Of a DNA stretch of 61,666 bases, positions 32,990 through 42,298 are shown piece after piece. The stretch is from Hathewaya proteolytica DSM 3090 (GTDB lineage: Bacteria; Bacillota; Clostridia; Clostridiales; Clostridiaceae), in assembly GCF_900142225.1 (NCBI RefSeq), contig NZ_FRAD01000018.1, positions 1 through 61,666 on the forward strand, read 5' to 3'. The translations under genes were made by a program, and so were the position numbers. How positions within the stretch are numbered: the stretch's first letter is position 1; every line of letters begins with the position of its first letter. Below the pieces are notes generated by a model. That model saw nothing but the letters and a program-made list of their open reading frames with translations, was not told the origin of the DNA and searched no databases.

Positions 32990-33838
32990 ATGGGTTTTTA
33001 TAGAGATGTGGCAAAAAATGAAGCTAAAGGGTTAAAACAATATAAAAGAAGATTTGAGAAAATGCGCATATCAGATTTTATGGCTGTTAGCGAAAAAAAA
33101 TATAGGGAAGTAATATTCAATAAAAAATACCTGGAGAAAATTACAGGAACTATAACGGGAAGCATTTTTGTAGACGAACAAAATGAGCTTGTAACTAACA
33201 GAGAAGTTTTAAAAAAATTAAGTAAGATTTCATACATGACAGAGATTCTTTTGGATTCTGAAGGGAGCCTCTCTCTTAGTAGGCTTTTAAAGGATGATGG
33301 AGACCTTGGGAGAGATAAAAAAGATGGAGTAGGCATGGTAGAAGCCCTTAGAATAATACTGGAAAACAATGTTATAACGAAAAATATGTATATGGAGTTA
33401 AAGCAAGTTTTTGAGGAATTCTATGCATCTAAGGGTGAGGACAATGAATTTATTAAAAAGTTATTGGACAATGTAGAGAAAGCTGTTAAGCAAAATAACA
33501 ATGTGGTGACAGAAGAAATTCTAGACAAATTCAAATCTGATTACAAAAATGTACTCTTGAGCAATTTTATAAGAATCCAAAAATTATATAGACACGAAAA
33601 AACCCTAAATGAGGCTCTAACCGTGTGCAAGAAATACGAGCGAAAGATTAAAGTTAGGTGGCTTAGTGGAAGAAGAATAAACTTCGGAAAATTGACTTAT
33701 AACCTATACTACATGGTTAAAGTAGTAAATACATACAAGCCTGTATTAAATCTGAGCTCCAACCAATATGATAAGAAGTTAGATGAAATAATTAAGTCTA
33801 ATATAGAAAACAGGTATGATGGTATAAGGACATTGTAA
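32990..33838 (+). CDS. Hypothetical protein, 282 residues
   Basis: I recognise no family. The protein is soluble, basic and mostly helical, without signal peptide, membrane segment or Cys motif. It begins MGFYRDVAKNEAKGLKQYKR and contains an acidic middle (DDGDLGRDKKDGVGM) and a basic Arg/Lys segment (KVRWLSGRRINFGKLTYNLYY). It lies 23 nt after the hydroxyacid oxidase gene on the same strand and ends at a terminator, so it may be the last gene of the mutS2-tudS-oxidase unit. Confidence 0.7.
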   Translation: MGFYRDVAKNEAKGLKQYKRRFEKMRISDFMAVSEKKYREVIFNKKYLEKITGTITGSIFVDEQNELVTNREVLKKLSKISYMTEILLDSEGSLSLSRLLKDDGDLGRDKKDGVGMVEALRIILENNVITKNMYMELKQVFEEFYASKGEDNEFIKKLLDNVEKAVKQNNNVVTEEILDKFKSDYKNVLLSNFIRIQKLYRHEKTLNEALTVCKKYERKIKVRWLSGRRINFGKLTYNLYYMVKVVNTYKPVLNLSSNQYDKKLDEIIKSNIENRYDGIRTL

Positions 33839-33864
33839 GACGGGGCTAAACCCGTCTTTTTATT
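33837..33864 (+). terminator. Intrinsic terminator closing the rightward operon
   Basis: AAGACGGG and CCCGTCTT pair around GCTAAA and run into TTTTATTTT, overlapping the stop region of the 282-residue gene. Confidence 0.88.
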
Positions 33865-33868
33865 TTAG

Positions 33869-33899
33869 AAAAGCTGAGGATTATATACCCTCAGCTTTA
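33869..33899 (-). terminator. Terminator of the leftward decarboxylase gene
   Basis: AAAGCTGAGG and CCTCAGCTTT form a 10-bp stem with A/T runs on both sides, just past the decarboxylase stop codon. It could also back up the terminator at 33837. Confidence 0.75.
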
Positions 33900-33905
33900 A
33901 ATTTA

Positions 33906-35378
33906 TTATTCTACTACTTTTATATTGTCTACTTTTGGGTCCTCAGTACCTTGAACATATAATCCTACTCTTTTTAGTTCAGCTACGTAGTCCACAATCT
34001 CTTTAGTGATCTTTTCACCAGGGCATAAGATTGGAATACCTGGTGGGTAAGCAAGTAAAAATTCCGTGCTAATTTCCCCAATACTATCCTCTAATTTCAC
34101 AATTCTTGTGTGGCTCTGGAAAGCTTTCCTAGGTCTAAGCATTTGCTCTGGGATCTCAGGTATGTCTAAGAAATCAGCCTTTCTTTTTTGTCCTTCTCCA
34201 TAGTATTCATAGCTTATCTCTTTCAAAGCTGAAAGCAATCTATCCATGCCCTCTTTTGTATCTCCAAAGGAGCCTACAGCCAATGTGTTGTATAAATCGG
34301 ATAATTCCATCTGTATATGATACTTATCTGCAAGAATACTGTCTAATTCATAGCCTGTCATGCCTAAATCTCTGCAGTTGATTGTGATCTTTGTAGGATC
34401 AAAGGCATAAGCACCTTTGCCGTCAAGAACTTCCTCACCAAAACAATAAAGTCCTGGCATTTTGTTGATTTCACTTCTTACATAATTGCTCAATTCTATA
34501 GAGTTATCTAGTAATTGTTCGCCTTGTGTAGCAATTTGTCTTCTTGCACAGTCTAAAGAAGCCATAACTATATAAGAAGGAGATGTAGTTTGAAGGAGGC
34601 TCAACACTTGCTTAACTCTTGGAACGCTGATGTATCCTTCTTTTACCTGTAGCAGTGAACCTTGTGTCAGAGCTCCAATTATTTTATGGGTAGACTGGGC
34701 AGCCATATCTGCACCAGCATCCATGGCACTTATAGGAAGTTTTTTGTTGAACTTCAGATGTGGACCATGGGCCTCATCTACTATAAGGGGAATGCCATAG
34801 CTATGTACGATATCAGCTATTTTCTTTATGTCTGTTGCTACTCCATAATAAGTTGGATTTATAATTAAAACAGCTTTAGCATCTTTATTTTCCTCTAAAG
34901 TTTCTTTTACTGTTTCGGGTGTAACAGAATGAGCAATTCCTAAAGTTTTGTCCAATTTAGGTTGCATATATACAGGGATGGCTCCACTTAGTATAATACC
35001 TGCTGTTACGGATTTATGTATGTTGCGCGGTACAATAATTTTTTCCCCTTCGCTGACAGCAGACATAATCATTGCCTGTATGGCACCAGAAGTACCGTGA
35101 ATAGAGAAGAAACAAGCATCAGAACCATAAGCATCGGCAGCTAGTTCTTGACTTCTTTTTATTGGACCATTTGGATGGTGGAGGCTGTCCACTAGCTTAA
35201 AGACAGTAACATCAATTTTAAACGGATTATCTCCCATAAAATCTTTGAACTCTTCATCCATACCCTTACCTTTCTTATGACCAGGCACGTGAAAAGGAAG
35301 GGTGTCTCTGTTTACATATTCTTTTAATGCATCAAATAAAGGAGTTTCATTTTGGTTATATTTGTACACTAATAACAC
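33906..35378 (-). CDS. PLP-dependent Orn/Lys/Arg decarboxylase
   Basis: The 490-residue protein has the group III-type decarboxylase pattern of the shorter Bacillus SpeA/YaaO kind: LPFHVPGHKKGKG near the N-terminus, HGTSGAIQAMIMS for PLP binding, VDEAHGPHLKF with the ring-stacking residues, and the PLP lysine in STHKIIGALTQGS. The C-terminal domain includes YPPGIPILCPGE. Arginine (SpeA) or lysine is the likely substrate; sequence reading alone does not settle it. Start GTG 35378 or GTG 35369, with GTGGGTG as the only ribosome-site-like sequence. Confidence 0.9.
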   Translation of the reverse strand: MLLVYKYNQNETPLFDALKEYVNRDTLPFHVPGHKKGKGMDEEFKDFMGDNPFKIDVTVFKLVDSLHHPNGPIKRSQELAADAYGSDACFFSIHGTSGAIQAMIMSAVSEGEKIIVPRNIHKSVTAGIILSGAIPVYMQPKLDKTLGIAHSVTPETVKETLEENKDAKAVLIINPTYYGVATDIKKIADIVHSYGIPLIVDEAHGPHLKFNKKLPISAMDAGADMAAQSTHKIIGALTQGSLLQVKEGYISVPRVKQVLSLLQTTSPSYIVMASLDCARRQIATQGEQLLDNSIELSNYVRSEINKMPGLYCFGEEVLDGKGAYAFDPTKITINCRDLGMTGYELDSILADKYHIQMELSDLYNTLAVGSFGDTKEGMDRLLSALKEISYEYYGEGQKRKADFLDIPEIPEQMLRPRKAFQSHTRIVKLEDSIGEISTEFLLAYPPGIPILCPGEKITKEIVDYVAELKRVGLYVQGTEDPKVDNIKVVE

Positions 35379-35774
35379 CCACTTTCTAATAAAATCGCTT
35401 TAAGGTAGTGTGAATATTTATGCTTTAAATGCTAAAAGCTATATTTTAAGTATTGCCTATTTTTCTAGAACATAATCATACATAAAAACACAACTACTAA
35501 AAAACATATTAATTATACACTTTTCACACATAAAATCAAGCTATTTTAAATTAAATTTATTTTTCATAGTAATTCTTTTAAATCCTCACGTTTAGAACTG
35601 AATTTAAAATGTATTTATTCAATTTAATTTATTAATTAACTATTATTACAAGAAGAAAGCACTATATAATATCTTTGTCACATTTTTTAATTGTTATACG
35701 GTGAAATTTTCAATTTTTTATGGTATTATATTAATGTATTGTAATTAAACAATTTGTAATATGTGAGGAATAAT
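35379..35774. promoter_or_regulatory. Divergent AT-rich intergenic region before the polysaccharide locus
   Basis: Nearly 400 bp without a recognisable gene separates the decarboxylase from the polysaccharide locus. A fair promoter for the rightward genes is GTGAAA-17 bp-TATTAT at 35701-35729, about 45 nt before the TPR gene start. I could not define a leftward promoter or a structured RNA. Confidence 0.4.
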
Positions 35775-36851
35775 ATGGATATTAGAAACAGACTAAATGA
35801 TAAGTTGTCAAAAATGTTATTTTTGGAACTAAAGAAGGATAGGCAAATAGGAAATTATGTGGTAAAAGAAAATATTTATGTTCCAGTAAAATCATCATCA
35901 ATAACGTCTAGAGTAAAAAACGGTGAAAATATAAAAGATATCCCAATGTCGTTTTTTATTGAAGGCATGTTCTTCGTTTTAGGAGCTGACAAAGATTTTA
36001 GGTTTAATGAAATGTATAAGGAATTCATTGAAAGTACAGATCACAGTGTGCCTTTTATAAAAAATGTAATTTATCATAAAGTAAAGGATGAAGAAATAGA
36101 AGATGCCTATATTCTTACAAAGGGTCTTTCAAGGATAGAGCCTAGTACAGAGGTGTATGATAGGCTTCTTGTGCTTTTAGAAAGATTAAGGGAAAAATAC
36201 GAAGAGTATGAAGAGGAAGAACTTTATGTCATAGACGAAGGAAAAAAGATACCTAACTACGCCACACCTTATTTGTATGAGAGCTTAGTTTGCCGGGACA
36301 AGGGAGAGTTTGAAAAGGCTACTGCGGTTTTATACAGATACTTTGAGCTAGGTGGAGAGGAAAACCAAGGAGTAAGTAAATTTAAAAAAGAGTTGGAAAA
36401 CATCAATACATACAATAAGGGAAAAGAGCTATGCACAGAAAACCCTGAGGAAGCCCTTAAATTGTTGATCCCTTTAGTAGATGAGTTTGAAGATAGTGCC
36501 AATATATATTACTACATTGCAGTGGCGTACAGGGCTATGGAGAACTATGCCAAGGCAATATATTATCTAAATGAAGCTTATACTAGGGATGAGGCGCTTA
36601 TAGAGGTAATAAACGAATACGGCATAAATTATGCTAGCATTGGAGAGTTTGAAAAAGCTGCTAAGTATTTTGAAAGAGCTTTTAGAGAATCAAGAACTGT
36701 GGAAATATGCACCAATGTGGTTATGTGTTATTTAAATATTAAAGACTATGAAAATGCATCAAAATTTCTTGAGGAGGCAAAAAAGATTTCCCCTCAGGAT
36801 GAGATCGTTTTAGAATTGGAAGACTATCTAAAGAATGAAAATAGCTTTTAA
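35775..36851 (+). CDS. TPR-repeat protein
   Basis: The 358-residue soluble protein has an N-terminal part of unknown type (DIRNRLNDKLSKMLFLELKK) and a C-terminal array of tetratricopeptide repeats. Examples are IYYYIAVAYRAMENYAKAIYYLNEAY, INYASIGEFEKAAKYFERAF and VVMCYLNIKDYENASKFLEEAK. TPRs mediate protein contacts. It is the first gene of the polysaccharide locus, 17 nt before galU, so a scaffold or regulatory role in that locus is possible. ATG 35775 is chosen because TGAGGA lies 5-6 nt upstream; the GTG at 35763 overlaps that site. Confidence 0.75.
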   Translation: MDIRNRLNDKLSKMLFLELKKDRQIGNYVVKENIYVPVKSSSITSRVKNGENIKDIPMSFFIEGMFFVLGADKDFRFNEMYKEFIESTDHSVPFIKNVIYHKVKDEEIEDAYILTKGLSRIEPSTEVYDRLLVLLERLREKYEEYEEEELYVIDEGKKIPNYATPYLYESLVCRDKGEFEKATAVLYRYFELGGEENQGVSKFKKELENINTYNKGKELCTENPEEALKLLIPLVDEFEDSANIYYYIAVAYRAMENYAKAIYYLNEAYTRDEALIEVINEYGINYASIGEFEKAAKYFERAFRESRTVEICTNVVMCYLNIKDYENASKFLEEAKKISPQDEIVLELEDYLKNENSF

Positions 36852-36868
36852 TTTTGGGAGGAGTAAAT

Positions 36869-37768
36869 ATGAAAATAAAAAAGGCCATAATACCTGCGGC
36901 AGGTTTAGGAACTAGATTTTTACCGGCGACAAAGGCACAGCCAAAGGAAATGCTACCAATAGTAGATAAACCAACAATCCAGTATATCATCGAAGAAGCT
37001 GTTCAATCTGGTATTGAACAAATTCTAATCATAACAGGGAGAAATAAAAACTCCATAGAGGATCACTTTGATAAATCCTTTGAATTAGAAGCACAATTGC
37101 AAGCCAGTGGGAAGGATGATTTATTAGAGATAGTTCGCAATATATCCAATATGGTAGACATTCACTACATAAGGCAGAAGGAGCCAAAGGGCCTAGGTCA
37201 CGCCATAAATTGTGCTAGGATTTTTGTTGGAGATGAGCCTTTTGCAGTAATGTTAGGTGATGACGTAATTAAAAGTGAAAAGCCTTGTTTAAGGCAACTT
37301 ATGGACTGCTACGAGAAATACAATAGAACAATATTAGGAGTTCAAGAAGTTTCTCACGAAAATGTATCGAAATATGGAATAATTAAAGGTGAAAAGATAG
37401 AAAATAGGGTATATAAGGTTGAAAATATGGTGGAAAAACCGTGTCCGGAAGAAGCCCCTTCAAATGTGGCTATATTGGGTAGGTACATAATAACACCGGA
37501 GATTTTTGAGATTCTCTCAAATACCCTTCCAGGAAAAAATAATGAAATACAGCTTACAGATGCACTACAAGAACTTCTAAAGATGCAAGAAGTATATGCG
37601 TGCAATTTCCAAGGAAGAAGATATGATGTGGGAGATAAGATGGGATTTTTGCAAGCTACTGTTGAGTTTGCCTTAGGTAGAGATGACTTAAAATACGAAT
37701 TTATGGAGTACCTTAAGACCATCAAAGACAAAGAACAATTCTCATCATTATACAATGAAGTAAAGTAA
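36869..37768 (+). CDS. galU: UTP-glucose-1-phosphate uridylyltransferase
   Basis: GalU makes UDP-glucose for surface polymers. The nucleotidyltransferase signature AAGLGTRFLPATKAQPKEMLP is near residues 10-30 (read here in part as GLGTRFLP-K-PKEMLP), followed by DKPTIQYIIEEAV, ITGRNKNSIEDHFD, QKEPKGLGHAI and VMLGDDV. The length is 299 residues from ATG 36869, which follows GGGAGGAG. The next gene follows after about 90 nt. Confidence 0.95.
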   Translation: MKIKKAIIPAAGLGTRFLPATKAQPKEMLPIVDKPTIQYIIEEAVQSGIEQILIITGRNKNSIEDHFDKSFELEAQLQASGKDDLLEIVRNISNMVDIHYIRQKEPKGLGHAINCARIFVGDEPFAVMLGDDVIKSEKPCLRQLMDCYEKYNRTILGVQEVSHENVSKYGIIKGEKIENRVYKVENMVEKPCPEEAPSNVAILGRYIITPEIFEILSNTLPGKNNEIQLTDALQELLKMQEVYACNFQGRRYDVGDKMGFLQATVEFALGRDDLKYEFMEYLKTIKDKEQFSSLYNEVK

Positions 37769-37857
37769 GGGAAAATTATGAAATACATATAGTTGATTAA
37801 TTGCGTATTTTGTGATAAAAATATATGTAGGTTTTATACTAACAAGGAAGTGAAGAG

Positions 37858-39705
37858 ATGAAAAGAGATAAAAAGCTAATAATAATCGATGTGATCCTTA
37901 TTATTGCTTCGTTGTATTTATCATTGCTTATCAGATTTGATTTCGGCTTTTCAACGGCATTTAAAGAGTACGTAAGATTTTTAAATTTATCCATAATACC
38001 CGTAACCCTTATTACACTGTTTTTCAATAAGGTATTTAATTTGTATGATAGTTTATGGAAATACGCTTCTATCCAGGAAGTTTTATCTATAATTTATTCT
38101 GTATCCTTATCCAACCTGGTGTTCATTGTTTACAGTTATTTTATAAACTTTAAATTGCTGAAAAGTACTTATTACAGATTCCCATTCACAGTACATATTA
38201 TATTTTGGCTCTTATCAGTTGTATGCCTTGGTGGAACTAGACTTTTGTTTAGAATACTTCAGGAAAAGAGATGTCAAAATCAATGCAAGGAACCAAAAAA
38301 GAATTTGTTGGTAATTGGAGCAGGAGACGCAGCTGCCCTTATTGTAAAAGAAGTACAGAGAAATCCAGGGCTAAATTACAATGTGGTTGGGCTGATAGAT
38401 GATGATGAATACAAAATAGGTAAAAGAATTAACAACATCCCTATATTAGGTGGACGAAATAAAATCTTAAATGTTATAAAAGAAGAATCCGTTGACGAAA
38501 TTATATTTGCCATGCCATCTGTAAAAAACAACACAAAAACAGAGATAATGAGCATATGCAAAGAAAGTAAGTGTAAGTTAAAAACTTTTCCTAGTATGGA
38601 TGAGGTTATTGATGAAAATTTCAACATGAGCAAGTTGAGAGATGTAAGCATTGATGATTTACTTGGAAGAGAGGAAATTCAGCTAGACGACACAAATATA
38701 AATGAATATTTAAAGGATCAGGTGGTTTTAGTCACCGGTGCTGGAGGTTCTATAGGTTCAGAACTGTGCAGGCAGATTGTGAAGTTTAAACCAAAGAAAT
38801 TGGTACTTCTCGATATATATGAAAACAATATATACGATATTCAGATGGAACTAAATCATGCTTATCCAAAACAAGATAAGAGCGTTATAATAGCTTCCAT
38901 AAGAGACAAAGCAAAATTGGATGAAGTGTTTAAAAAGCATAAACCATACGTGGTTTTTCACGCAGCAGCTCATAAGCACGTGCCACTAATGGAAAACAAT
39001 CCATCAGAGGCAATAAAGAACAATATTATAGGTACTTACAATGTTTTAAAGTGCTGTGATGAATTTAAAGTAAGGCGATTTGTTCAGATTAGTACTGACA
39101 AAGCTGTAAACCCTACCAACATAATGGGTGCCACAAAGAGATTCTGTGAAATCATGGTGCAGGCCTTTGATAAAGTAAGCAAAACGGAATATGTGGCTGT
39201 ACGATTTGGAAATGTGTTGGGCAGCAATGGCTCTGTAATTCCACTTTTTAAAAGACAAATATCTTACGGTGGGCCTGTTACAGTAACACATCCAGAAATT
39301 AATAGATTTTTCATGACTATTCCAGAGGCTGCACAGCTGGTTATTCAAGCAGGTGCCATGGCAAATGGAGGAGAAATATTTGTTTTAGACATGGGAAAAC
39401 CAGTTAAGATGTTAGATCTTGCAAAAGATTTAATAAGACTTTCTGGCTTTGAGCCTGACAAGGAAATAAAAATTGTGTTTACGGGGCTCAGACCTGGTGA
39501 AAAGTTATACGAGGAACTTCTTATGAATATTGCAGATTTAGACTCTACTAAACACGAAAAAATATTTATAGAAAAACCCATGGAGTACAGTATGGAGTTT
39601 GTGGAAAAGTCCATAAAGGATTTTGCTAAAGTTGCTCAATACGGAGCAGATGAAATAAAAACCATGATGGAAGAAAAAGTTCCAACATATAAGAGAAAAG
39701 ATTAA
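37858..39705 (+). CDS. CapD/PglF-like membrane nucleotide-sugar 4,6-dehydratase
   Basis: The 615-residue protein has about four N-terminal membrane segments (residues 8-130), then a CoA-binding-like Rossmann domain (LLVIGAGDAAALIVKEV) and a second extended-SDR domain with VTGAGGSIGSELCRQI near residue 291. It carries STDKAVNPTNIMGATKR, where Met replaces the usual catalytic Tyr, as in the UDP-GlcNAc inverting or retaining 4,6-dehydratases of the WbpM/PglF/CapD type. The probable product is a UDP-4-keto-6-deoxy-HexNAc. The ribosome site is GGAAGTGAAGAG. Confidence 0.9.
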   Translation: MKRDKKLIIIDVILIIASLYLSLLIRFDFGFSTAFKEYVRFLNLSIIPVTLITLFFNKVFNLYDSLWKYASIQEVLSIIYSVSLSNLVFIVYSYFINFKLLKSTYYRFPFTVHIIFWLLSVVCLGGTRLLFRILQEKRCQNQCKEPKKNLLVIGAGDAAALIVKEVQRNPGLNYNVVGLIDDDEYKIGKRINNIPILGGRNKILNVIKEESVDEIIFAMPSVKNNTKTEIMSICKESKCKLKTFPSMDEVIDENFNMSKLRDVSIDDLLGREEIQLDDTNINEYLKDQVVLVTGAGGSIGSELCRQIVKFKPKKLVLLDIYENNIYDIQMELNHAYPKQDKSVIIASIRDKAKLDEVFKKHKPYVVFHAAAHKHVPLMENNPSEAIKNNIIGTYNVLKCCDEFKVRRFVQISTDKAVNPTNIMGATKRFCEIMVQAFDKVSKTEYVAVRFGNVLGSNGSVIPLFKRQISYGGPVTVTHPEINRFFMTIPEAAQLVIQAGAMANGGEIFVLDMGKPVKMLDLAKDLIRLSGFEPDKEIKIVFTGLRPGEKLYEELLMNIADLDSTKHEKIFIEKPMEYSMEFVEKSIKDFAKVAQYGADEIKTMMEEKVPTYKRKD

Positions 39706-39769
39706 TTTAAATAAATATATATTTAAATAATTTATATTACACTAACGTAATATTCTAGGAGGAGTAATA

Positions 39770-41086
39770 ATGTCAAAATTAAGAGAAACATTAATGGATA
39801 AAATAAATAATAGGACTGCTAAACTTGGAGTGGTGGGACTTGGTTATGTTGGATTGCCTTTAGCAGTGGAAAAAGCAAAAGCTGGTTTCGATGTAATTGG
39901 TTTTGATGTTCAAGACACAAAGGTTAACATGGTAAATGAAGGTAAAAACTATATAGGCGACATAGTAGATTCAGATCTTAGCAAACTTGTCAGCGAAGGA
40001 AAATTAAGGGCAACAACTGATTTCTCTTTTGTAAAGGATGTAGATGCTATTGCCATAGCAGTTCCAACACCTTTAGATAAGTTTAAGCAGCCAGATGTAT
40101 CTTATGTTGTAAAGTCAACCACAGATGTGGCAAAATACATTCACAGTGGTATGCTTATCGTTCTTGAGAGCACTACATATCCAGGAACTACAGAAGAGAT
40201 TGTTAAACCTATTCTTGAAGAAAGTGGACTTAAGTGTGGAGAAGATTTCTTCTTAGCCTTCTCACCAGAAAGAGTTGACCCAGGCAATAAGCAGTTTAAA
40301 ACAAAGAATACACCAAAGGTTGTAGGTGGATGCACACCAGAATGTACAGAGGTTGCAGCAGCTTTGTATAAGTCAGTATTGCAGGGAGAGGTGTTCTCTG
40401 TTTCATCTCCAGCAGTGGCTGAAATGGAAAAAATTTTAGAAAATACTTTTAGACATATAAACATAGGTCTTGTAAATGAAATGGCCATACTTTGCAAAAA
40501 GATGGGTATAGATATATGGGAAGTTATTGAAGCAGCTAAGACAAAACCTTATGGGTTTATGCCATTTTACCCAGGCCCAGGTTTAGGTGGACACTGTATA
40601 CCATTAGATCCATTTTATTTGACATACAAGGCTAGAGAATATGATTATCACACAAGACTTATTGAAACTGCAGGAGAAATAAATGATTCTATGCCTGAAT
40701 TCGTTGTAGACAATGCAATGAAACTTCTAAATAAGCACAAGAAATCTTTGAATGGTGCGAAGGTTGCCTTACTTGGAGTTGCATATAAAAATGATATAGA
40801 TGACATGAGAGAATCACCTGCTCTAAAGGTTATAGAAAACCTTGAAAAGGCTGGTGCTGATGTGGTTGTAAACGATCCTTATATACCAACATTCAAGCAC
40901 AATGGAAAAGTATACACTTCAGTTGATTATAAAAAAGCCATTGAGGAAGCTGATATAGTTATAATTACAACAAATCACAGTAATTATGAATACGAATATA
41001 TAGTAGAAAAATCAAAGCTGCTTTACGATACAAGAAATGCCACTAAGGATGTTGTAAACAACAGAGAAAAAATTAATAAACTTTAA
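39770..41086 (+). CDS. wbpA: UDP-N-acetylglucosamine 6-dehydrogenase, WbpA-like
   Basis: This NAD-dependent nucleotide-sugar dehydrogenase has 438 residues. The N-terminal Rossmann loop is VVGLGYVGLPLAVEKAKAG (about residues 21-39), the substrate-clamp region contains ESTTYPGTTEE and FSPERVDPGN, and the active-site Cys is in GPGLGGHCIPLDPFYL (about C276). Motif spelling matches WbpA-type enzymes that oxidise UDP-GlcNAc to UDP-GlcNAcA rather than UDP-Glc or UDP-ManNAc dehydrogenases, and the wbpB/wbpD/wbpI-like genes downstream agree. The ribosome site is TAGGAGGAG. Confidence 0.88.
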   Translation: MSKLRETLMDKINNRTAKLGVVGLGYVGLPLAVEKAKAGFDVIGFDVQDTKVNMVNEGKNYIGDIVDSDLSKLVSEGKLRATTDFSFVKDVDAIAIAVPTPLDKFKQPDVSYVVKSTTDVAKYIHSGMLIVLESTTYPGTTEEIVKPILEESGLKCGEDFFLAFSPERVDPGNKQFKTKNTPKVVGGCTPECTEVAAALYKSVLQGEVFSVSSPAVAEMEKILENTFRHINIGLVNEMAILCKKMGIDIWEVIEAAKTKPYGFMPFYPGPGLGGHCIPLDPFYLTYKAREYDYHTRLIETAGEINDSMPEFVVDNAMKLLNKHKKSLNGAKVALLGVAYKNDIDDMRESPALKVIENLEKAGADVVVNDPYIPTFKHNGKVYTSVDYKKAIEEADIVIITTNHSNYEYEYIVEKSKLLYDTRNATKDVVNNREKINKL

Positions 41087-41113
41087 TGTGGAAGATGTAG
41101 TATATTCTACAGC

Positions 41114-41148
41114 AAAGAATATCAACTCACAAAAGGTTGATATTCTTT
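41114..41148 (+). terminator. Strong stem-loop between wbpA-like and wbpB-like genes
   Basis: A perfect 13-bp stem, AAAGAATATCAAC/GTTGATATTCTTT, has a 9-nt loop and a T-rich tail (CTAATTTT). It looks like a partial terminator or a processing and stability element within the operon. It lies in the gap before the true start of the next gene. Confidence 0.55.
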
Positions 41149-41177
41149 CTAATTTTAAAATGAAAGGGAAAATTCAA

Positions 41178-42287
41178 ATGTTGAGATTTGCGATTATAGG
41201 TTGTGGAAGAATATCATATAAGCACGTGGAGGCGTTGATTTGCAATAAAGAGGAAGCCACTCTAGTTGCAGTTTGCGATGTCATAGGTGAAAAAGCTGAG
41301 GAAAAGGCGAACAGCTATGCAGAAAAAATGGGCCATGGCTATGAAGTTAAGGTGTACACAGATTACAAAGAAATGATTAAGACAGAAGATATTGACGTAG
41401 TTACCATTGCCACTGAAAGTGGTTATCATGCAGAGATAGCTATGGATTGCATGAGGGAGAAAATAAATGTAATTGTGGAGAAGCCTATGGCTTTATCTGT
41501 AAATGATGCAGAAGCCATGATAAAATGCGCTAAAGAAAACAATGTAAAGCTTTGTGTAAGCCATCAAAATAGATTTAACAAGCCTGTTCAGGAATTGAGG
41601 AAAACTATAGAAGAAAATAGGTTTGGAAGATTAGTTAACGGAACAGCGAGAATACTTTGGAACAGGAGCATGCCATACTATGAGCAGGCACCTTGGAGAG
41701 GAACTTGGGCTCAAGATGGTGGAACGCTTATGAATCAGTGCATACACAATATAGATCTTCTTCAGTGGATGATGGGTGGAGAAGTGGATACGGTGTACGC
41801 TCAATGTGATACTTTTTTAAGAGAAATTGAAGCAGAGGATTTTGGGGCTATAATCATTAGGTTTAAAAATGGCGCTATTGGCATTGTAGAGGGTAGTGCC
41901 TGTGTATATCCTAAAAATCTAGAGGAAACACTAAGCATATTCGGTGAAAAAGGAACTGTGTGCATAGGTGGCCTAGCAGTTAACAAGGTGGAAACATGGA
42001 GATTTGAAGATTCTAAAGAAAATGAGGAATTAGAAATATTGAAAGCTCAAGAGGATGATCCAGACTCTGTTTATGGCTTTGGACACACTCCATTATTTAA
42101 AGACATGATAGATGCTATTAACTTAAATAGGGAGCCTCTTATAAATGGAGAACAAGGCAAAAAAGGTATGGAGATAATTCTTGCAGCATACAAATCTAGA
42201 AAAACAGGCATGCCAGTGAAGTTTCCAATTGAAGATTTTGCAAGCACAGATATGACTGATATGAAAAGGATAAAAGATTATAAATAA
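41178..42287 (+). CDS. wbpB: Gfo/Idh/MocA-family oxidoreductase, WbpB-like (UDP-GlcNAcA 3-dehydrogenase)
   Basis: The 369-residue enzyme begins MLRFAIIGCGRISYKHVEAL (Rossmann loop GCGRIS) and has IATESGYHAEIAMDCM, VEKPMALSVNDAEAM with the family EKP motif, and LMNQCIHNIDLLQWMMGG with the catalytic His region. In the known pathway WbpB oxidises C3 of UDP-GlcNAcA and recycles NAD with alpha-ketoglutarate; assignment here leans on context. I reject the longer frame from 41088: it would run through the 41114-41148 hairpin, and AAAGGGA precedes ATG 41178. Confidence 0.82.
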   Translation: MLRFAIIGCGRISYKHVEALICNKEEATLVAVCDVIGEKAEEKANSYAEKMGHGYEVKVYTDYKEMIKTEDIDVVTIATESGYHAEIAMDCMREKINVIVEKPMALSVNDAEAMIKCAKENNVKLCVSHQNRFNKPVQELRKTIEENRFGRLVNGTARILWNRSMPYYEQAPWRGTWAQDGGTLMNQCIHNIDLLQWMMGGEVDTVYAQCDTFLREIEAEDFGAIIIRFKNGAIGIVEGSACVYPKNLEETLSIFGEKGTVCIGGLAVNKVETWRFEDSKENEELEILKAQEDDPDSVYGFGHTPLFKDMIDAINLNREPLINGEQGKKGMEIILAAYKSRKTGMPVKFPIEDFASTDMTDMKRIKDYK

Positions 42288-42298
42288 GAGGTAGAGAT

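Noticed and set aside
41088..41177. Extended N-terminus of the WbpB-like protein
   Set aside because: This part has no homology to the family, contains a 13-bp stem-loop, and a better ribosome site precedes ATG 41178, where the Rossmann fold begins.
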